A DNA stretch of 64,000 bases, from the NCBI RefSeq assembly GCF_038502225.1, contig NC_091301.1, forward strand, positions 18,237,196-18,301,195, read 5' to 3'. The notes under the pieces are model-generated. The model searched no databases and had not been told where the DNA came from. It worked only from the letters and a program-made list of their open reading frames with translations. Each line of letters starts with the position of its first letter. Positions within the stretch are counted from its first letter, which is position 1. The translations under genes were made by a program, and so were the position numbers. Positions 14,566 through 25,496 of this stretch are shown piece by piece. The DNA comes from Cherax quadricarinatus. Its lineage: Eukaryota > Arthropoda > Malacostraca > Decapoda > Parastacidae.

Positions 14566-15034
14566 AAGGCAATATTTCTGCATTCACATGAACGATATTT
14601 CTACCTGAGCATGAACAATATTTCTACCTGAACAATGTGAACATGGACAGTATTTCCACCTGAACACAGGCAATATTTTTGCCTGAACTTTAGTCTATAT
14701 TTTGGCATGTACACACACGAAATTTCTATAAACGATATTTCTTTCTATATACATACGATAATGTGAGCTGCATATATTCCATATTCCTGGCTGCTCACGC
14801 ACGATATTTCTGTCTGTTGACGCATGATATTTCTTGATCTTTCTCCATATTTCCGCTTGCTCAGCAGAATATCTCTGCCTGCTTCCGCACGATATTTCTG
14901 TCTCATTATTTTTTTCTGTGTGTGCAGAGTAATTTCAGCTACATTCGTACATCATTCTGCTACTACTCGTAATATAATTCCTGCCCACTCACGTGTGATA
15001 TTTCCTGCCCATCCACGTATAATATTTCTTGCTC
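14566..15034. repeat. Degenerate tandem repeat with ATATTTCTGCCTG core
   Basis: A core like CGATATTTCTGYCTGN recurs at irregular spacing of about 20-40 bp, roughly fifteen times, separated by variable CTCACGCA- or GAACA-like linkers. It looks like an old, diverged minisatellite. The 74-codon frame at 14824-15048 is a by-product of it. Confidence 0.6.
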
Positions 15035-16134
15035 GAGAACAGGGATAATGCACCCTTTTTGGGAAAAGATGTAAAGTGGGAGAGCTATTTCCGACTCTAA
15101 CATGACGTGATGACTGCCTTCTTAAGTGCAGTACTGTTCTTCATGGTTCAAGCCCACAAGTTCTTCTCGTTATTCAGGCGCTGATAGACAGGGAGGTGGC
15201 AAAGCGTTCCATTTACCATCCCTCATTCTCTTTCCTACCCTTCTCTTCCTCTCCTCGTTACACCTATCTCTCGTTTCATCCCTCTTTATATCCTTATTCT
15301 TTCCTCCCCCTTTATTTTAAATCCTCTTTTTACCCTCTCAGTTCTTTCCCCTTATCTTTTTCTTTCCCATCTCCCTCTCTTTCTTCCTCCTTCCCGTCTC
15401 TTCTATTTTTCTTCATCCCAAAAGAAATAAACCGATAAAATACTTTGAATTCAAAACAGGCCACCAAAAACCTTCGAGATTCTCCTTAAATATGAACAAC
15501 TAACTCTTCACCTGAAGTTTTTACCCAGGAACGTGGGTGAAAAAGAAACTTTTTGAGTATTTGTGAGAGAAGTAAAAGCTAAATTAATTTTTGAGGCTAA
15601 AAAAAAAAAAATATTGAAGTACTGTAGAAGAGAGGATGGGAAATGAAAGGAGTGAGAAATAAAACAGGGACGAAGGAAGAAGAGTTAGTGAGGGGTGGGT
15701 TGTAAATGGAGTTAAACACTAGCAAATATGCGAGTGAAACGCAAAAGAGGGCTTATAACTTTTAGTAAGTACACGTTTTAAGAACTCCCGTTCAGTTCTC
15801 ATTTAACGTTGATATGAAACTAGAGGAGCTGGTTGTAGCTGTCTCTGTTTATGTCTGTCTCTGTCTGTCTGTCTGTCTGTCTCTCTTTCAATCGAAACAT
15901 GAATTATTTGTGCATATCCTGACATTCAAAGAAAGGCTCAACATATCTCGCCTTCTAAAAGGAGGTTTCCGCTCTCAATATATTACGTTTGGTTTTCGCT
16001 ATCGAAAAAACACATCCCCGTTCCGGGAATCTTTCAACAGGGCATGAATAGTAATATGTATTGTATCTAAGGAAACCAATTGATTTTTTTTTTTTTCAAA
16101 ATTTATTGTATGTGTTGATAAATATTTGTTTTGT
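15035..16134. other. Interval with pyrimidine-rich tracts
   Basis: Positions 15210-15425 are a long CT-rich stretch on the plus strand. Positions 15840-15890 hold (CTGT)n. No gene is recognised. Confidence 0.5.
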
Positions 16135-16425
16135 TTTTTATTGAAAATGGTTTAAAAAACGCAGTTTTGCACCTAACCAAATTAGATACGTCACCTAATT
16201 AAACCTAACGCAGTGTAATTTCTTTAAGCCTATTTTTACTAAATATATCAGAGGCCAGTTTAAATTTCTTTAATATATTGTTTAAATAAATCATGTTTTT
16301 GCTATTTCCATACAGATTTTCAGAAATTTATTCCATACACAAATTTTCACTCTGCTTATTTGGCAGAAATAACCCTTAGTCTCTAGGCCAAACTCGCGGA
16401 TTCGGCTTATTCGGAACAACATATA
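16135..16425 (+). mobile_element. TA-flanked MITE, copy 3 (diverged)
   Basis: A diverged relative of the MITE at 4212-4557: the ACACAAATTTTC block near 16333 and the terminal GGCTTATTCGGAACAAC followed by ATATA match the family order, with many substitutions. Its 5' limit is uncertain. Confidence 0.4.
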
Positions 16426-16685
16426 CATTTATTATTTTTTATTTAGGTAATTATTGGCCTGAAAGTTTAAGAAACTCTTGAAATGTTATGAAGAACCAAA
16501 GTGCGAGCGCCTTTGCAGTGCTGTTGACCTCTGCTGTTAAAAGTGTGATGAATGGGAAAAGTTTGGTTTCTTAAGAAGGACGCATATGACTCAAGATGAT
16601 GGACGAGGAGAAAACTTGTGGAGAAGGATGGTAACTCGCTGGTGAGGCAACGGTCACCATGATATTAGACACTTGTTTAAAAAAA

Positions 16686-16799
16686 TGACCTTAACCTTTG
16701 CAAAGGCACACCAACCATCGCTAAGGTACAATTATGTACAAATGACCTTAACCTTGCAAAGGCACACCAACCATCGCTAAGGCACAATTATGTACAAAT
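16686..16799. repeat. 57-bp direct tandem duplication
   Basis: Two adjacent units beginning AATGACCTTAACC and ending CAATTATGTACAA differ at only a few positions. No coding content. Confidence 0.85.
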
Positions 16800-17231
16800 T
16801 TCCTGGGAATATTACTTTGATTTATTTCTTCAACAAAACAGAGGATTTTAAATGTTGTTTATAAGTTTGGGGAAAATACTGAAACCACACCTATACGAGA
16901 TCACCATCGTCGTGACTGAAAGAAATGTCATACTAGACAGCTAAAAAATCGCTAGGCTGTTGTTTAGTAAACACGATACTTGAGTTCCAGGTTTCTCAAA
17001 CAGCAAGTAGTGATATGTTTCCTAAAGACTAAACTAGAGGAGTGTAACTAAGGAATACTTAATTGTTTATGGTTGGCAGTTTCTGAAAACGCTGATAACG
17101 TCTTTGAGGAGATTTGAATTAGATATTGCAACACAATGTTGGCTTGAAATTCGTCTGTAAAATCCTTCATTTGTAGTCATGCTAAAGTCCCTTTCGTATA
17201 GAAGTATATATAGCATTATGAATCTTAATAG
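16800..17231. other. Interval without recognisable gene
   Basis: No signal recognised. Confidence 0.5.
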
Positions 17232-17345
17232 GCCAGCATTGTACAGTGGTTAGAACACTGGTCTGCTAGTTATGAGACTAGTTTGAATCCTGCTTCTTCC
17301 GTGGGTTGTTGACACTCGTGCTGTTATGATATTGAGAGTCAACAG
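17232..17345 (+). mobile_element. tRNA-like SINE head
   Basis: An A-box-like TACAGTGGTTAGAACACTGG lies about 35 bp before a B-box-like AGTTTGAATCCTG. The spacing fits a tRNA-derived promoter, but the B box is degenerate (TTTGAATCC instead of TTCGAATCC). It is probably an old SINE or tRNA pseudogene. Confidence 0.45.
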
Positions 17346-17534
17346 ATGTTTTAGCTAGTTTTATTGCATTAATTGTTCATTCTTTAATGTTGTGATCGTG
17401 CGAGTCGTGAGTCATTCTGATATATTAGGATAAAAAATTTTATATTTTCAAATATAAAATCCTGACTAGTAGCTCTCCAGTGGTCTGGCTCCATGAAACG
17501 ATTATCAGATATCCTGTCTTCAGGACTGCCGAGT

Positions 17535-17720
17535 AATTTAGCTGTGCTCAGGAACTTCATGTTTCACCATCATCAGCAGGAACATACTATCAGTGTCAAC
17601 GCCAAAGCTACCGTAGATGCCACAGAAGCCTTCTGGGAGAAAGCATAGATTTCAACCCTGTGTACTGTGCGCAGAAGAAAATTAGACTGACACAGGAGTG
17701 CTGGTGATTCATGGGGCTGT
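17535..17720 (+). pseudogene. Degraded coding relic, probably transposon-derived
   Basis: A frame reading FHHHQQEHTISVNAKATVDA followed by TEAFWEKA and a stop resembles a domain I recall from arthropod repeat-associated proteins (NAKATVDATE..WEKARI). It carries several stops. The call is from memory and weak. Confidence 0.3.
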
Positions 17721-18374
17721 AAAAAGTAACCTCGGCAACTCATCTGACATCACTCTATCACGAGCACAGGTACTGTCAAAGAGCCTGCAGTACAAAATCG
17801 AATTATGCACTCAGTGAGGCATAAATTATTCACTGAAGAATAAGTTTTAGTTTAGCATACATTCCTTCCACCATTAATATAATAATGTTTAAACTATTTA
17901 AAACTATGCTCAGAACTCCGGGATAAGTTAAACCTAAGAATGAATAGTTTTAAAGAGAGTTAAAATGAGAAACACTCTTCCTACTATAGCTACAGAATAT
18001 CACACCCATTCTGAAGACTGATCTGTAATGGTGTTAGCCCTTCCTAGGGTTTGAAGGTCATGGCTGTTTGAAGATACCAGGCAACCCTCTATCTGAAATA
18101 CCTGACAACCCCAGAACCCAATTAACACACCGTACAAGGATGGGCACTCATAACTGACTATGTTTCCAGACTGGTCAAGTGACATGCAGGAAAGTGGTTT
18201 TGTGTGGCAAACGTTGGATACAAGACGAACGTCCCTAAACAGAGAGCTGGATTATATGTAACCGCCAGAAATATTCGTCTAATTACACTCGGTCATTCAC
18301 TGCCTAGCTGCCAGAGTGTGTGGACACGCCTCTCACCCCTCTGCTGACAGCCAAGCAAACTACCCAGTGTCGTC
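17721..18374. other. Interval upstream of Tx1-like ORF1
   Basis: No gene seen. The last about 200 bp are GC-richer and may be the 5' UTR of the Tx1-like LINE. Confidence 0.4.
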
Positions 18375-19145
18375 ATGGTGTTTAGCCTGAGATGCCGCGT
18401 GAATACCGTGGGTATTGAACGTCTGCGTGGGGCTATCACGTCTATGTCTCCCCAGGAATTACTGCCCATGATCATCAGAGAAACCTACGGAATAGAAGAT
18501 AAGGATCTGTATGGAGTGGCATTGAACGGCTCCTACAGGATCTTCGTGAAACTGTTCCACGGGCAGGTGTATGAGGGTCTAGTTGACCGATTTCAAGACG
18601 TCAATGTGGACGTGACAACTGCTGTGAGTATACGGCTGGTGGATGTTTCCCGGAAGTACACGTGGGTGAGGATACGCAATGTGCCCATCGAGACAAATGA
18701 GAGAGACATTCGAGAGGTCTTTAGCAGGTATGGCGTGATACATGTTGCCCAACAGGGCAAGTGGGAAACTGGCGTATACGCAGGTCTCCCTGAAGGAAGC
18801 TACACCCTCAAGATGTCGCTACGTCAGCATATCCCTTTGGAAAATTTTCGCACCCAGGTCATGGTAACGTATGCTGGTCAGCGTCGGACCTGCTGCCTCT
18901 GCAGTGAGTATAATTACATAGCCGCAGATTGTGGGAGGCGTGGGCAGGCCGGGAGACCAGCTGGTGAGGCTTCAACTGCCAAGGAGCAGGTGGATCAGGA
19001 GCCCAGCCGGGACGGCGATGGAGGGCGTGGTCGACTCTGGAACGAGGTGACTGAGGCTCTGGTGGTGGGGCTAGAGCCGACGGTGACGAATGCTGAGCAG
19101 CCTGTGCAGCTGGAGGTGCAGTGGGAGTGGGGGAGGAGGACTTAG
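18375..19145 (+). pseudogene. Tx1-like LINE ORF1, 5' part
   Basis: 256 codons. Residues about 96-126 (TWVRIRNVPIETNERDIREV) form an RRM-like segment typical of the ORF1/ZCCHC3-like protein of Tx1-group LINEs. Residues 173-186 are the zinc knuckle, read as C-x2-C-x4-Y-x4-C with Tyr181 in place of the zinc-binding His. The frame ends in an early stop at 19143-19145, and 19146-19328 has further stops, so the copy is dead. The remaining ORF1 codons resume at 26565, after the LTR retrotransposon inserted between them. Confidence 0.7.
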
Positions 19146-19328
19146 AGGGGGCCCTTGATACGATGCTGCAGTCCTTGTGCTCTTCACCAGAGGAGGTCCC
19201 TCTGGCTGGGCTGATGGGCAGTCAGGAGCCCGCATCAGTGGAGGATGATCGGCGAGAGGTGGCCGTGTTGGTGATGGTGTGAACGACAAGTAAATGCTGA
19301 CACTTGGACAGGTGGAGCTGCCGACGAT

Positions 19329-20313
19329 TGTGAGGGAAAAGTTCAATAGATAGGAGTAGAGAGGGAGTATATAGTAACAATAGTTTCATTGCCGGCTACT
19401 TGTTAAGGTAGGGTAAGTCAAGCTCCCACTATTCCCGCCTTTTTTCCCCTCCCCGAAACTGATAGTTTGACTGCCGGCTGCTTGTTAAGGTAGGGTCAGT
19501 CTAGCTCCCGCTATCCCCTCCCCTCCTCCTCCCCCCCCCCGAAAGGTGACGTGTGGGGCTCCGGTCCAAACAGTAATCACTAGACTCACAGCTCCCAGCA
19601 CTACTGTAAGTACATTCCTGCCTTGTATTCTAGTGGATTTATTGGTTGAAAGCTTCACTGTTGACCAATAATAAACTTAATCCTTTCAGTCTTGCTCTAG
19701 GTTGACTGTTGTAATAATCACCACATCTTTTAGGTATTGTACTTATCATGGAGAGTGATTTCTTAAGCAGTGGGTAACCTGTCTATCTTTCCAGCTTGGA
19801 TGACAGAGAGGGTCACCTGCCAATCAACGAGCAGAACTGATGGAGATGGACTAACGTCCTGAGACTTCCCCTTTTTGGATTTAATTGCCTGTGCACCTGT
19901 ATGAAATTGCAGGACGTAACCCCTCATCATTGCAGTGGTAAAGAACCTGCTTTCCTGTCATCGGGATATAATACTCACGGCTATACTGTGAAGAACGAAC
20001 CGGTGGGTTGTAACCAACACCTGCGACCCCCCCCCTATCATCAGCAACGGCTACAATTTCAACAACACAGTGTCACCAACACCAGACACCCCTATATATA
20101 TTAGCGTTGAATTCAGTTATTATTTATATTTTTCATATTCCTTTTTTTAATGTAGGATTAATATTTCATATTTAAGTGTTTTATATTTTCTATATAATAA
20201 AGTGTTTATGTTTGTCTGTTATTATTTCTTTTTCTATTCACTAATTTTCCTGAGGAGGAGCCAGCCTTGGTAATACTGTCTGAAGTTGTTACAGGGCTGA
20301 GTAAGCCTTCACA
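19329..20313 (+). repeat. 5' LTR (985 bp)
   Basis: It begins TGTGAGGGAAAAG and ends AAGCCTTCACA. It has a TATATAG box-like string near 19368 and AATAAA signals near 19670 and 20197. It contains two tandem units starting TGCCGGCTACTTGTTAAGG or its TGCCGGCTGCTTG variant; the 3' LTR has three. The 67-codon open frame at 19901 is part of the LTR, not a gene. Confidence 0.9.
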
Positions 20314-20315
20314 AG

Positions 20316-20333
20316 TGGCGACCTTGCCAGGAT
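20316..20333 (+). promoter_or_regulatory. Primer-binding site
   Basis: TGGCGACCTTGCCAGGAT begins 2 bp after the 5' LTR. TGGCGACC is a frequent start of gypsy-type primer-binding sites and resembles the 3' end of a tRNA-Arg, with mismatches. The exact tRNA is unproven. Confidence 0.55.
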
Positions 20334-20883
20334 CAACTCTACTGAATCAAGATTCAACTCCATCTCGAATCTACCATTGGAACTTCAACGCCGCATACCA
20401 CAGATGGTTACCACCAGCCATAAGTAATCATTCTCTATGGTAGGACTACAGTACAAGTATTTAAAAGATTTGGTGATTGTTATAGTCTCAATTTATTGTA
20501 AGTCAAGTCAGGGCAGGAATACTAGCTAATTCTGCCATCTATTTTTGTGTGAGCTTGAAACACTTTGGAGGATTAGACTCTAGGGACCCGAGATTTTCCA
20601 GTGACAATTTGTTTCATTGAGCTCTTTATTGTATCAAGGGAACTGTCATAGGACACTCTTGATTTGTTGGTGAAAAGATTGGATGGTCAAGTGACCCCAT
20701 TCTACTTACTGTTTGCTCGGAGCCGGCATAGAACCCTTCGTTTTAATTAATGCATATTGTTTAATTGAAGCAGGGATCGAGCCCTCTGGTTTATTTACAG
20801 TTTGAGCAGAGCAGGAATTGAACCCTCCGTTTTCTTTAATACCCGTTTCATTTCCCCTGATAGTTTAAGTTATTCTTGCTAGT

Positions 20884-22655
20884 ATGGATGAATACCAGTT
20901 TTGGATGAATGCTGGTAGTAGGTTAGGAATAACAGGGAAAAATTTAGAATCTTTCATTAGTGCTAAGATCCAGGAAAGACTTGAAAGAGAGAGAATTGAG
21001 AGAGAAGAGAGACAGTTAGAAAGGGAAAGAGATGAAGAAAAGGAGAGAGAGAGAACCGAAAGAGAAGAGAAAAAGGTGAAAGAGAACCTTGAAAGAGAAG
21101 AGAAAAAGGAGAGAGAGAGAATTGAGAGAGAAATCCAAGAAAGACAGTTAGAAAGAGAGAGAGAAGACAAAAAGGAGTACGTGAAGAACAAGTTAAATTA
21201 AGAGAACTTGAGGAAAGAGCAAAGGATAGGGAACGTGAGGAACAAGCTAAGATACGTGAGGAACAGGTTAAATTAAGAGAACTTGAGGAAAGAGCAAAGG
21301 ATAGAGAAGTTGAGGAAAAAGCTAGAGAACATGAGTTAATAGAGAGAGAAAAGGATCGCGAGCTCGAAAAATCTCGCCTTGAATTAGAGAATAAAAAGTT
21401 AACTTTTACACAACAACAATTAGAGGAAGGAGTAATGGAACAACGTGCAGTCAGTACACATATTCCAACACCTAATTTACCTCCCTTCACAGAGGGGGAA
21501 GACATAACTTCATACATTATCAGGTTTGAAAATACCGCTACCCTCTGTGAATGGCCTGCTGACACCTGGGCTACCAGGTTAGGAATGTTATTTTCTGGTA
21601 CAGCCTTGAATATCTATGCAACTTTGTCGCAGGATATTATATGTAATTATAACCTACTGAAGAAGGCAATCCTTAAAGCATACCAAAAAACCACTAATTC
21701 TTACAGGAAAGATTTCAGGTATGCCACCTTACAGCCTGGCCAGAACTTTCAGCAGTTACAGGTAACACTCTTTCGTTTGTTCGACTTTTGGATAGAGAGT
21801 TCAGGAATTGATCACAGTTATGAATCTCTTAGAGACTTCATGGTTGCTGACCAGTTCCTGACAGCTCTTCCTCACCAGATACGAACATTCATCAGAGAAC
21901 GTAACCTGATTAAAGCTGAGGAAGTTGCTGAGGCTGCTGACCTGTATGCTGAGGCTCACAATTCCTATAAAGACCTAAAGGGATCGAACCCTAAGGGCAA
22001 GGGTTCATCAGACCTTAAGAAATCAAAGCCTCTAGTGGAAAGTAAAATGACTTCTTTTATTCCTGTTTGTCATTTGTGTGGTGTTAAGGGACATAAACGT
22101 CCAGATTGTCCTTCTAAGAAGGTCCAAAAAGTTGGAAGATGTTTTAAAGACTGTAATGACCAAGCACCCTTCTGTTCAGGAACAGTTAATGGACTTAATG
22201 TATCTACCATTTTACGAGACACTGGATGCACATGTATAGTCATTTCTGATAAGCTGTTCCCTAACCTTAAAGAAACTCATTCCTCTGCTATACTTTCAGA
22301 CTACTTGGGCCGTACGGACACTTTTCCTACCATCCGTTGTTACATTAGGTCTAAATGGTTCACAGGTTGGTCTGAAGCCGTACTAGCTCCCATCACTTCT
22401 TGCTCCGTACTAATAGGCAATGTAAAAGGTGTCATTCTTCCTTCTGAGGTTGACCTTTCATCACCAAAGATGGACATAAGCTTTTCAGATCCTCTTCCTG
22501 TAGAGTCAGAGAAGCCCCTCGAAAGTTCAGATGAGACAATGTCTCGTGAGATTCATGTGGGATTAAAAACCAGTGATGCTACTCTCGAAAGCGAGGTAGT
22601 AGGATCACCGGTTCACTTATTAGATGAAAGTGAAGAATCACCTCCGATACCATAA
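20884..22655 (+). pseudogene. Gag and aspartic protease of Gmr1-like element
   Basis: ATG at 20884 opens a frame with an extremely Arg/Glu-rich coiled coil. A one-base shift near 21176 breaks it, and the frame that is open at 21435-22655 carries on. Between 21179 and 21309 a segment starting CGTGAAGAACA or its variant is tandemly repeated. The second frame holds a helical capsid-like region (about residues 15-180 from 21435), a CCHC zinc knuckle (C212, C215, H220, C225) that binds RNA, and a protease motif DTGCT at 262-266. The frame stops at 22655, before integrase. Gag packages element RNA and the protease matures the polyprotein. Confidence 0.75.
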
Positions 22656-22734
22656 ATGTCTTGACTAGGGCTCAGACCAAAGCCCAGGCTTCTACTATCC
22701 ATCCTTTGATTTTTCCCTGACTTTAAGCCTTTAG

Positions 22735-25402
22735 ATATATCGAAGGACTCCTTCGTCAATTTACAACGTAATTGCCATTCTCTTCAGAATTGCCATAGTG
22801 CCGCTAAACAAAATCAAGTTATCCAAAGGAAAAACTTTTCATATAAATTTGAATATATAAAAGGTATCTTGTACAAGTCAGTATTCAAATTAAATTCAGA
22901 TGAGATAGACTATTCCATCTTAATTGTTCCAAGTCAATGCAGAGAGACTGTTCTTAAAATGGCTCATGACCTGCCAGTGGCCGGACATTTCTCGCATCGT
23001 AAAACCTTAAATAAAATTAGGGAAACCTATTTTTGGCCAAAAATGTCCTCAGATGTCACTACCTATCGTGTAAAGTTTGCCAACTGTCATCCTTCCGAGA
23101 TACCAGGCGAGTACCTATGGTCAAAATGCCAGTCTTTACGGTACCTTTTGAAAGAGTAGCTATTGACATCGTTGGTCTTTTATCTCCACTTTCATCTGGG
23201 GGACATAGATATATATTAACATTAGTTGATTATGCTTCGAGTTTCCCTGAAGCCATACCCTTAAAGACCATAACCATTACAGAGGTGGCTGAAGCCCTTT
23301 TGTCCATCTTCTCCAGAGTGGGCATCCCTAGAGAAATTTTGTCTGACCGTGGGACACAATTCACATCTGACTTAATGCAACATCTATACCAACTTCTGGG
23401 AGTGAAGCCTCTCTTCACCACACCCTATCATCCCAGCTGTAATGGGAGGATTGATCGCCAGCATTCGATTCTCAAGTCCATTTTAAGGAAACTTTGCTCC
23501 CTTAAACCTAATGAGTGGCATCGTTACCTACCCTGTGCTTTGTTTGCCATGAGGGAAGTTCCCAGTGACTCCCTGGGGTTTTCACCTTTTAAACTTCTCT
23601 ATGGTAGACAGGCCAGAGGCCCATTGTCCATCCTTCATGACTTATGGATTAATGAGGAGGTGAGTGCTGAGGTTCAGTCTTCCTACCAGTTTCTCCTTGA
23701 CCTTAGATTCAAACTTGAGGAGACCTGTGACATAGTTTCGAAAAACCTAAGCTTGTCAATGGACCAGTACAAAACCTATTTTGATTCCAAAAGTCAGAGG
23801 AGAAGTTTTAAAGTAGGAGATGAAGTTCTTGTACTTTTGCCTATCAAGTCAAATAAATTATTAGTAGCATGGAAAGGTCCATATAAAGTATTAAAAATTT
23901 ATGGGAAAGTTGACTACCTCATAGAAGTCAAGGGAAAACCTAAGCTTTATCATATCAACATCCTTAAGAAATGTTACCGAAGAAATTCGGTTAACTGCCT
24001 TAATAACTTTGACTTAGTTTTTCCACACGAACTTGGTACGACAACTGAAGAATGTAAGGTGTGCTTAATTGACACCTCTAACTTAGACTATGATGAAGGT
24101 GTTACCTCCACGGTAGTCCATAAGATTGACTTAATGACGGACAATCCTATCAAACGAAAATTATACCCAGTTCCAGTTCACCTTAGGGATGCATTTGACC
24201 GAGAGGTATACAAATTATTAAAACTAAAGATCATTGAACCTTCAGTATCTTCATATTGTTCACCAGTAGTCATGGTTAAGAAGGAGGATAATTCATATAG
24301 ACTTGCTATTGACTTCAGAGGCCTTAATGCTATAACTCGGTGGGATGCTGAGCCTACGCCCTTAATAGATAGCGATCTACACAAATTTTATGACGCTTCC
24401 TTCTTTTCAGAGATTGATATTGCGCAGGCATATCATCAAGTAATGTTAGATCCTTCTTCTAAGCAGTACACCACTTTTCCTACACACCAAGGACTGATGC
24501 AATATAGAACTATGCCCTTCGGTTTGGTAACTGCCTGTGCTACCTACGTGAGACTGATGAGAAAGGTCTTGGGTAATATGCCAAATGCTTCAGTTTATTT
24601 TGATAACATTTACGTAATGACATCCACGTGGGGCGTACATATCCAAACATTAACATCAGTTTTGCGTAGGTTACGCTCACATGGCCTCACTGCCAAGCCG
24701 AAGAAATGCTTCCTTGGGTATAACAAGATTAGATATCTTGGACTGATACTTTCTAATAACTCTCTGCAGCCTCTTCCCAGTAAGATCAAAGCTTTATTAG
24801 AATTTAAATTCCCCAAAACCAAGAAGCTCATGCGTAGCTTTCTTGGTTCTGTAAATTTTTATGCACGGTTTATCCCGAACCTTACTGATCTTACAGGCAT
24901 CTTATCCGACTTCCTTAAAAAGTCTGTGAAGGAACCTCTTGAACTTTCCGACGTAGCTCGGGAAAAGTTTAATGAGATTAAAAGTATGTTTTCGAAAGAC
25001 CCTATACTTGAGATTCCAGATATTAATAAAACATTTTGTTTAAGAACTAATGCCTCCAATACTGGCTTAGGTGCGGTGCTACTACAATACCATGATGGTA
25101 CTCCCTTCCCTGTATGCTTCCTAAGCCGGAAACTCCTTCCCTCAGAAACGAGATACTCCACCATAGAAAATGAATGTTTGGCCCTTGTGTGGGGAATCTC
25201 CAAACTTAAATTTTATTTGCTGGGAAAAGAATTCATTTTAGAAATGGACCACAAACCTTTGACATACCTAGAAACTTTTAAGGGAACCAACAGTCGCCTC
25301 TTGAGGTGGACATTGGCACTCCAGGCTTTTAAGTTCCATATTGTGTATATCAATGGTTCATCCAATTATTTCTCTGACTGGTTAAGTCATGACAGTCAGT
25401 AG
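22735..25402 (+). pseudogene. Integrase-RT-RNase H of Gmr1-like element
   Basis: The integrase zinc domain (AHDLPVAGHFSHRKTL, then a CKVCQ-type pair) lies at about 22930-23080 across a frameshift near 23065. The main frame, 23033-25402 (789 residues), has the integrase core with Asp45, Asp105 and, at the D,D35,E glutamate position, Asp141. A GPY-like module with WKGPYKV follows, then RT from about residue 360: LAIDFRGLNA, EIDIAQAYHQV, and YFDN at 522-525 where YFDD is expected. RNase H follows, with Asn673 in LRTNAS where Asp is usual, then ENECLAL and MDHKPL. The integrase, RT and RNase H changes would each impair catalysis. No env-like frame is seen. Confidence 0.8.
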
Positions 25403-25487
25403 AAGATTTCTTGCCTTACGCGACTTCCATATGTTAGAACTTTTTCCTCGCCTATTCTTCTTATACTCCTTGACTATAAGTCTTGGT

Positions 25488-25496
25488 ATGGGGGAG
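25488..25496 (+). promoter_or_regulatory. Polypurine tract
   Basis: A purine run ATGGGGGAG immediately precedes the TGTGA start of the 3' LTR, the expected plus-strand primer position. Confidence 0.75.

Noticed and set aside
17232..17345. Functional tRNA gene
   Set aside because: Degenerate B box and poor acceptor-stem pairing; better explained as a SINE head or pseudogene. The same reasoning applies at 9758-9845.
19901..20104. 67-codon frame repeated at 26149-26406, suggesting a small conserved protein
   Set aside because: The frame lies inside both LTRs, so its conservation follows from LTR identity. No domain is recognised.
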